64,000 nucleotides of DNA from Grammothele lineata (Eukaryota > Basidiomycota > Agaricomycetes > Polyporales > Polyporaceae): positions 310,001-374,000 of the forward strand of contig NDFF03000026.1 of the NCBI GenBank assembly GCA_002150815.3. Reading direction: 5' to 3'. Shown one piece after another: positions 57,017 to 64,000 of the stretch. Position 1 is the first letter of the stretch; the number at the start of each line of letters is the position of its first letter. A program made the translations under genes and the position numbers. The notes beneath the pieces were generated by a model. It ran no database searches, was not told the origin of the DNA, and saw only the letters and a list, made by a program, of their open reading frames with translations.

Positions 57017-59228
57017 ATGGCATCGACAGAACTTGTAACTGCTCCGCGCAACTCGAGGGACTCCGCGCGCAAGTCCGAGCTCTCGTGCAAGGACCCCTCC
57101 AGCGACGTAGAGGGGGGCACGGCGCTGGCCGTGAAGGTCGAGTACCACGACATCTACGACGGCGAGGACTCTGCGGTGGACCCGGTGTACTACGCCAAGG
57201 CGCGGGTCCTGAACGCGGCTATCCAGGAGATTGGGATGGGAAAGTATCAGGTGAGCACGACGACGTCATCCCCTGGTCGCGTGAACTGACAATTGGGGCT
57301 CGTTGTGCAGTGGTTCCTCTTCTTCGTCGCAGGGTTTGGCTGGTTCGCGTGAGTCCCTCCTCTCTATGTTCTTCTCTGTGGCTGCGCCCGCGCTCCCGCT
57401 AACCGTGCTCCCCCAACGGATTCCGTAACGGTGCAGAGATAACTTGTGGCTGGTACGTGATGTCATACGAACCTCCGATACTGCCGGTGTCAGCTGACCG
57501 TGCACTCCTCAAGCAACTCACCGGGCTACTCATCAATCCGGTCGTGAACGAGTTCCCCGGCTTCCAAGGGCCGTTCCTCATCCTCGCGCAGAGTATCGGT
57601 CTCGTCGTTGGCGCGGTGTTCTGGGGCGTCGGATGCGACATTTGGGGGCGAAGGTGTGCAGGCTCACTGCGTGCTCTATGGCTCTCTCGCTGATGCGCCG
57701 TTTTACTCAGGTCGTCTTTCAACCTGACGCTGCTCGTCACAGGCATTTTCGCCCTCTCTGCGGGAGGCGCGCCGAACGCGGTCGCGCTTTCTGCACTTAT
57801 CGCTACCTGGAACCTGGGCGTAGGCGGGAACATGCCCGTTGACTCCGCCGTCTTCCTCGAGTTCGTTCCCGCGTCGCACCAGTGGCTCCTCACCGTGCTC
57901 TCCATCTGGTGGGCCGTCGGACAGCTTGTCACAAGCCTTGTAAGTTGTCCGTACCCGTAGTCAGAGATTTGATGAACACATGCGGACTGAAGGCTAACGA
58001 CGCGTACAGGTCGCGTGGCCGTTCATCGCAAACTTCTCGTGCGCGTCCTCTGCAGACTGCCCGCGCGCGTCCAACATGGGCTGGCGCTACTGCCTTTGGA
58101 CGATGGGCGCCCTCATGATGGCGCTGTTCGTCATCCGCGTCTTCCTCTTCCACCTCTACGAGTCGCCTAAGTACCTCATGGGCCGTGGCCGCGATGAGAA
58201 GGCCGTCGAGGTCGTGCACGCGATCGCGAAGTACAACGGCACGACGTCTTCGCTCACACTCACCATGCTCGAGGATGCGGAGGCGGCTGTTTCGGGTGCG
58301 AGAGGCGCAAGGGACGCTCTAACGGTGGGGGTTCCTGCGATTTCGGAAAAGACGCCTGCAGCGGCGATGGACACGAGTGCGCGGGCGCGGGTCGCGCGGA
58401 AACTGAGGATGCTCAACGCGGACCACGTTAAGGCGCTATTCAAGACGCGAAAGGTTGCATACTCGACGTCGTTGCTGATCGTCGTTTGGGGTGAGTCTCG
58501 CGCACGCCAGCCTGTTGTTTCTCTTGTGCTAAGGAATCTCTTCCTCGCTGCAGCCTTTATTGGTCTCGCGTTTCCACTGTACAACGGGTTCGTGACTGTC
58601 TTCCTTCAGTCTCGCGGCGCAGACTTCGGTGATGGTTCGCTCGACATCACCTACCGTAACGTGAGTGTCTTTAAGCAACCTAGACTCATTGCACCGCTCA
58701 CTTTGCTAACCACTCTTCGTGGTAGTACGTGATTCTAAGCGTAACCGGCATTCCAGGGGCAATTCTCGCGGGCTGGATGGTCGAGCAGCCTTACCTGGGC
58801 CGCAAAGGCACGCTCGCAGTCTCCACTACTCTAACGGGCGTGTTCCTGCTCGCGAGCACAACTGCGCGCACGTCGAGCGCGCTCCTGGGCTGGAATTGCG
58901 GATACACGTTCTCGAGCAACGTCATGTACGGAGTGCTCTACGCCGTCTCGCCCGAACTGTTCCCTACCAAGGATCGCGGGACGGGCAATGCGGTCGTGTC
59001 GGCTGCGAACCGGATTTTTGGCGTCATGGTATGTCCCTCGGGTTTTTGTTGCTACCTGTCTCCGCACGGTGGGAAACTGATGATGATAATGCGCAGGCAC
59101 CCATTATTGCGCTGTACGCCGATCTGTCGACGCCGGTCCCGATTTACGTGTCGGGGGTTTTGTTCGTGGTGTCGGGCTTCATCTCGCTATTGCTGCCGTT
59201 CGAACCACGGGGCAAGGCGTCGATATAA
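57017..59228 (+). CDS. MFS transporter, tandem copy 1
   Basis: Nine exons (57017-57250, 57311-57348, 57437-57452, 57514-57653, 57711-57939, 58010-58490, 58554-58660, 58726-59028, 59097-59228) give 559 aa. About 75 hydrophilic residues precede WFLFFVAGFGWFADNLW. Then come VVNEFPGFQGPFLILAQSIG, GCDIWGRR (the loop 2-3 MFS motif), GVGGNMPVDSAVFLEFVPAS, HLYESPKYLMGRGRDEKAVE, GRKGTLAVSTTLTG and SPELFPTKDRGTGNA. About twelve hydrophobic segments are present. The arrangement resembles the sugar-porter/SV2-like branch of fungal MFS proteins, but the substrate is unknown. Exon 3 is a 16-nt micro-exon shared with copy 2. Confidence 0.93.
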
Positions 59229-60143
59229 ACATCCTACGTTTCTCAGACCCCTGTGCAAACCCTCGTGCACGAGCATACCAGAGCCTGGCGGCTTCGTTAG
59301 ACCCGCTGAGAGGGCAAGCGTATACCTAGCCACCACTATGATGGTCAACGTGACCGCGACCTGGCATGGGCGACGCATAGACGAGAGACTAGTGGACGCA
59401 ATCAGTGTATCGTTAATAGCTGTTGTAATCCGGAGCGGCCAACTGAATATGATCCCACCCGCTCGGCGATATCGCATGCGGCCCGTGGATAGCCGAGCCG
59501 GTGACCGAGGGCGGGGTGGCAGAAGATCTTGATCTCGCTTAAGGTTCTCCGCATCTTCTCTGCCACCGCTCGTCCACTCATGGCAGTGAAAATGACCAGG
59601 TGAACCTCTATCCGGCGTCTTCTCGCTCATTATGACGCCTCGATAGCCCGAACGCTAACTCACTCGTCTTATCGCAGGTTCCCTAGCAGATAACGCTTAC
59701 CTCCGTTTGTCTATTAGCGGCGCGCAATTGAGCGAACGTAGAGGAACGACGGCTGTAATCGACAGTCGATGCTCTAGAATGGAGGGTCGAAGTATGCTAA
59801 GGCCGGGGTAACGGCATCGGCCCATGATGGTCGCGCTTCGCAAGCTCCCGAGGACGACATGCAGATGCTCGAGCACGCCATGCCGCGCGCCGCGACTGTG
59901 GAGTCGGCGCATGCATGCGGGGTGTTGAATAGCCCATCACAGATGTCCACCCTCGCCACCGCTTGCGGCCGCATGAACCAGCCCTTCCCTTAAACCATGT
60001 CCGCTTCTCGACCGCCGCTGACAGGCTCTGGCCCCTCCTTGGCCGTTTCCACCCCCCTCGTCTTCCTTGCTACCCCTGCCTCTCACCAGGGCTAGTAGAA
60101 AACCCGCCGAGCCCGCACCAAGACCTCTGCCACACACAACACC
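59229..60143. other. Intergenic between MFS copies
   Basis: About 915 bp. No remnant of a third copy is visible. It holds the promoter of copy 2, whose leader is CT-rich. Confidence 0.4.
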
Positions 60144-62455
60144 ATGGCCCCAGAAGCGCCCCGTCTCTCGCGCGAGGGTTCTACCAGCTCAAAAAGGACG
60201 ACTAAGAGCGCGAAGGACGCGGAGGCAGCGGTGCACCCGGTCGGTGGTATCACGCACGATGTGTTCGACGAAAACGAGTCGGGTGTGGATCCAATCTACC
60301 AAGCAAAAGCACGAGTCCTGAACGACGCGTTCCAAGAGATTGGGATGGGCAGGTATCAGGTGTGTCTCTCGACGGAGCTGAGAGAACGACGAGGATGAAA
60401 CTGATGTGGCTACGCACCTGGTAATTTTAGTGGTACCTCTTCATTGTGGCTGGCTTTGGGTGGTTTTCGTAAGTAGCCCATATACGCAATCCCCTCTCTA
60501 GACCTGCCTAACATGGGGCTTCAGAGACAACCTGTGGCCGGTGCGTGCTACCCAATCGGAGCATTAATTGAAGCCCAGATTCACAAATCGACACTTAGAT
60601 CGTCTCTGGACTTATATTCACGCCGGTGGTGAACGAATTTAACTTCCAAGGTCCATTTTTGAAACTCGCCCAAAACATCGGTCTCCTCGTCGGCGCCGCG
60701 TTCTGGGGAGTAGGTTGTGATGTCTGGGGTAGAAAGTACGTCCCTGTCGACTGTCTGGGGCGCATATAGTCATTTACATGTATGGGTCTCGGATAGATGG
60801 TGCTTTAACCTCACCCTCTTCATCACTGGAGTTTTCGCCACGGCCGCTGGGGCTTCCCCCAATGACGTTGCTCTGTGCTCGCTGTTCGCGGTACTCAGTG
60901 TTGGGGTGGGAGGAAATCTGCCTGTCGACTCCGCTGTGTTCCTAGGTGCATATCGTCTGCTTTAGACGTATGTATGCTATTATATCTGACGGACGCGCGT
61001 GGCCAGAGTTCATACCCGCCTCACACCAATGGCTCCTCACCGTCCTTTCGATCTGGTGGGCCTTTGGTCAACTTGCCGGCAGTCTGGTGCGTCACCTTCG
61101 CCTCCCTTCCCACCCCCAAGTTCCTTCTAACAAACGCCATTTCACTTCGCCCCATAGATCGCTTGGCCTCTCATCGCTAATTTCTCCTGTGCATCCGCCG
61201 CGTCCTGCCCACGCGCCTCCAACCAGGGCTGGCGTTACTTCATGTACACCGTCGGCGGGCTGATGCTCCTCCTCTTCGCGCTCCGCTTCTTCGTCTTCCG
61301 CCTGCACGAGAGCCCCAAGTACCTCATGGGCCGCGGGCGCGACGCCGAAGCAGTGGAGGTCGTGCACGAAATCGCGCGGTATAACGGGACGACGTCAACG
61401 CTGACGTTGGAGATGCTGCAGGAGGCGGAGAGGGCTGCGCGGGCAAGGATGGGCGGCAGTAAGGCAGAGGTAACGGTGGGAGAGGACGGGGCGCCGGCGT
61501 TGGATACAAGCGCAAGGGCTGCGATGGCTCGGAAGCTGAGGGCATTTAGTGGGGAGCATGTGCGGTCCCTGTTCGCGACGCGCAAGCTCGCCTACTCGAC
61601 GACGCTGCTGATCATTCTGTGGGGTGAGTGCGCGTGGCGCGCTCTGTTATACGCACAATGCTGAAACCGCCTGCTACAGCGTTCATTGGGCTTGCGTTTC
61701 CTCTGTATGTCGAACTCGTCGATCATGTTCCCGTTATCCCATATACTAACCCAACGCCGCAGGTACAACGGCTTCGTCACATTCTTCCTCCAATCGCGCG
61801 GCGCCGACTTCGGTGACGGCTCGCTTTACATCACCTATCGCAACGTGAGCCATTTCTCGAAGTGTAACCGGAAGGTGTTCCATTGTGCTAATTTGGGCGC
61901 ATATAGCAAGTCATCCTGAGCGTTATCGGCGTCCCTGGTGCGCTCCTCGCAGGCTGGATGGTAGAGCTCCCCTACATTGGGCGTAAAGGCACCCTCGCGC
62001 TCTCAACCCGTACGTGCCCCTTCCCCTTCCCCTTCTTGTTTATAATTCTCACATATTTCTATCCGCACCAGTGATCACCGGCGTTTTCCTCTTCGCGAGC
62101 ACAACCGCGCGTACATCGGACGCTCTGCTGGGCTGGAACTGCGGCTACACATTCACCAGCAACGTCATGTACGGCGTCCTCTACGCCGTCTCACCGGAGC
62201 TCTTCCTTACCAAGGACCGTGGGACCGGCAACGCGATCGTCGCGAGCGCGAACCGTGTATTCGGAATCATGGTGCGTGCATCATTGCAAGGGTCAAGCGA
62301 TGGAGGCTGACTGGCGCAAACAGGCGCCCATTGTTGCGCTCTATGCGGATCTCTCGACGCCTGTGCCCATCTACGTCTCGGGCGCACTTTTCGTTGTATC
62401 GGGATTCATCGCACTGCTGCTGCCGTTCGAGCCACGAGGCAAGGCGTCGATCTGA
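60144..62455 (+). CDS. MFS transporter, tandem copy 2
   Basis: Twelve exons (60144-60359, 60431-60468, 60525-60540, 60599-60735, 60797-60945, 61007-61086, 61158-61623, 61680-61704, 61763-61844, 61907-62009, 62072-62271, 62324-62455) give 547 aa. It parallels copy 1 along its whole length: WYLFIVAGFGWFSDNLWP, GCDVWGRK, GVGGNLPVDSAVFLEFIPAS, HESPKYLMGRGRDAEAVE, FLQSRGADFGDGSLYITYRN and SPELFLTKDRGTGNA. Both end in the same PFEPRGKASI tail. Three introns present here are absent in copy 1 (before EFIPAS, in FPL-YNG and before ITGVF). The N-terminal soluble part and the central loop differ most, as expected for diverged duplicates. Its stop lies only 62 bp from the stop of the convergent HET gene. 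Confidence 0.93.
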
Positions 62456-62517
62456 GATTGGGATTGCGCCTGTACTACCATAGCGCTGTAACAAATACAA
62501 CCTCGCAGAGGGTGGCT

Positions 62518-64000
62518 CTACTGTCGCCGCAACAGACGCCCTAGGCGTCCCAACTTGCTCCGCCTTCTGTTGGATGTATCCGAGCTGGTGCTGGACATGT
62601 AATCGGTGTCGACGGGCGAGGACGAAGTCGAGGGAGTGGGGATGTCCTCGGATGGCGCCCGGACCACCTCGTCGCGACCCGGATTGGAAGGCGCGGCGGG
62701 GCCAGAAAGCCACACCCCGGCCTTGCGCTGCATATCCTTGTACACCTTCCCGCGCAACTCGACGCGAAGTAAGCGCGTGAGCGAGGGCGCGTGCGGGCAC
62801 GGCGCGGCGAGGAGCCAGACCTCACGCTTCCCGTTCACGAACGCGCGCCCGCCCTCGGGCCAGCGGTCGACATGGTCGGTCGTGCAGTCGTGCGCGTGCG
62901 TCTCTCTCCACTCGTTCCACGTCGTGGTGTCGAACGACCTCGCCCACGCCCAGTGCTGCAGCGCGCCGTCCTTGCCGGGTCGCGCGCGCGTGCAGAGCCC
63001 GAGCCGGACGACGATGCACTCGGACGTGAAGATGTTTTGGAAGGCGACGAGCATCTCGGACTGCGCGTGCGGGTCCTCGTCCTCGAAGATCGTCTCGGGG
63101 AGCATGCCCATGGCCGTCATCGCGTTGAGCTGCCAGCGCGGGATGCGGAAGGGCATCGGCTGGCGGTCGGCGCCGAAGCGCTCGATCAGGTGCGCCGGGT
63201 CGGGACGACCCAGGGTGGGCGGGATGGCGTGGATGTAGACGTCGCGCCAGGTAGCCTTGAAGCGCTTGCCGCGGAAAGAGAGGCGATAGAGGTCTTCACC
63301 CAGGAGCGCCACACGGCAGTTCGAGTAACGGCGGGACGTCGGGTTGCTGAACGGCCACGCGACGTAGTACGTCTTCCGCGAGGGGACCTGCAGCTCGTCT
63401 TCGGGTGCAGGGTGGAGGAGTAGGCCGAGGTGCTCGTCGGCAGTTTGCGCGAGGAGGACGGCGACGGTGATGTTGCCCACTTGTGCGATGGGGAAGCGAC
63501 ACTTTACGATGTCGCGGCTGATGAACTCGACTGACGGCAGGTCGAGCTCTCCGAAAGGGCCTGTCTCCCGCTGGCTCTTGTCGTTAACAGTTCGCGCGGT
63601 CTACTCGGTACGCGAGAATTAGCAGACTACTACGTGCGTCACAGAGGGCAGCAAAGCAAGTACCTGAGCTGTCCACTGATTTGGGAGATAGGGCTGGAGG
63701 ACATCCGAAGGGCCTAGCGTGGGGGTGTAGTACGAATCCGCTCGATGAATGAAGTCGCGAGGCGAGGAGGCAAAAAGGAAGCGGGCAATGTCACGGGTCT
63801 CGTGGAAGCCGGAGTGAATGTCGGATAACTCCTCTTCCGGGAACCGCGCAATCCTGTCGTCGTGCAAGTTGCCCCAGAAGAAGAGCGTGGTGTCGACATA
63901 CGGTTCCCTCGTCGCGAGCTCCCGTTGCAGACGCTGGAACGCCTGCTGTCCCTCGCCGTACATCGTCGGCATATTCACGTTGAAGAGCCCGAGAAGACAG
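62518..64000 (-). CDS. HET-domain protein, 5' part outside window
   Basis: The window holds an exon running from the edge to 63664 and a last exon 63600-62518, joined in phase over a 63-bp intron. The visible start CLLGLFNVNMPTMYGEGQQA is the end of a HET domain. Next come LQRELATREPYVDTTLFFWG and, as in other agaricomycete HET proteins, a region with DFIHRADSYYTP. The last exon carries VALLGEDLYRLSFRGKRFKA with TWRDVYIHAIPP, similar to the C-terminal part of the HET gene at 23-25 kb, and ends in a Ser/Thr/Arg tail. The HET catalytic-like core itself lies beyond the edge. The role in nonself recognition is inferred from the family only. Confidence 0.9.

Noticed and set aside
62606..63423. Plus-strand ORFs of about 210 codons opposite the second HET gene
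   Set aside because: Arg-rich shadows of a GC-rich coding exon. The minus strand carries conserved HET-type sequence.
1..64000. Transposons, CRISPR arrays, rRNA genes
   Set aside because: No transposase, reverse transcriptase, terminal repeats, spacer-repeat pattern or rRNA sequence was recognised by eye. A computed repeat search could still find small or old elements.

Overview
The window is nuclear DNA of a filamentous basidiomycete, most likely an agaricomycete of the Polyporales or a related order. Genes are dense and split by many short GT-AG introns, mostly 50-75 bp. The gene families are fungal: DASH, DSC ligase and BBC1 subunits alongside agaricomycete-type HET-domain, DUF6534-like, F-box and P450 proteins. 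I see no rRNA, tRNA, transposase or CRISPR array. Exon models were built by hand from splice signals, reading phase and family conservation. For nearly all protein genes every junction keeps phase, which is the main support for the models.

Layout. 0.3-1.6 kb: unknown protein (-). 1.8-3.0 kb: KIN17 (-), divergent from ASK1 (+, 3.3-5.7). 6.1-7.2: DSC E3 ligase subunit 3 (+). 8.1-12.0: importin-7/8 type karyopherin (+), convergent with sulfite oxidase (-, 12.4-14.9). 15.5-17.2: TAF6 (-), divergent from an F-box-like gene (+, 17.7-19.2). 19.55-20.2: possible small gene with a TATA box. 20.5-22.6: cytochrome P450 (-), divergent from a HET-domain gene (+, 23.3-25.4). 25.8-30.7: proline-rich BBC1/AIM3-like protein (+). 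31.5-32.8: C2H2 protein (+). 33.4-34.3: decayed P-loop gene (-). 35.1-38.1: Nup84/Nup107 (+). 38.8-40.3: EBP2 (+). 40.9-43.4: DUF6534-like membrane protein in 18 exons (-). 44.4-45.0: small lysine-rich protein (+). 45.5-49.3: SNM1/Artemis-type nuclease with a very long tail (-). 50.0-51.4: leucine-rich F-box-family-like gene cut by an in-frame stop (-). 52.3-53.5: secreted or membrane-anchored protein (+). 54.2-55.9: F-box protein (-). 57.0-59.2 and 60.1-62.5: tandem MFS transporters (+). 62.5 to the window edge: second HET-domain gene (-), 5' end missing.

Functionally this is a mosaic. Conserved housekeeping genes cover kinetochore, nuclear transport and pore, transcription, ribosome biogenesis and DNA repair. 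They alternate with faster-evolving genes (HET, P450, DUF6534-like, F-box, MFS) that show duplication, decay and unusual exon structure. I found no coherent multi-gene operon or biosynthetic cluster. The most notable items are the micro-exon-rich DUF6534-like gene, the amber-interrupted leucine-rich gene, the decayed P-loop gene and the differing introns of the MFS pair.
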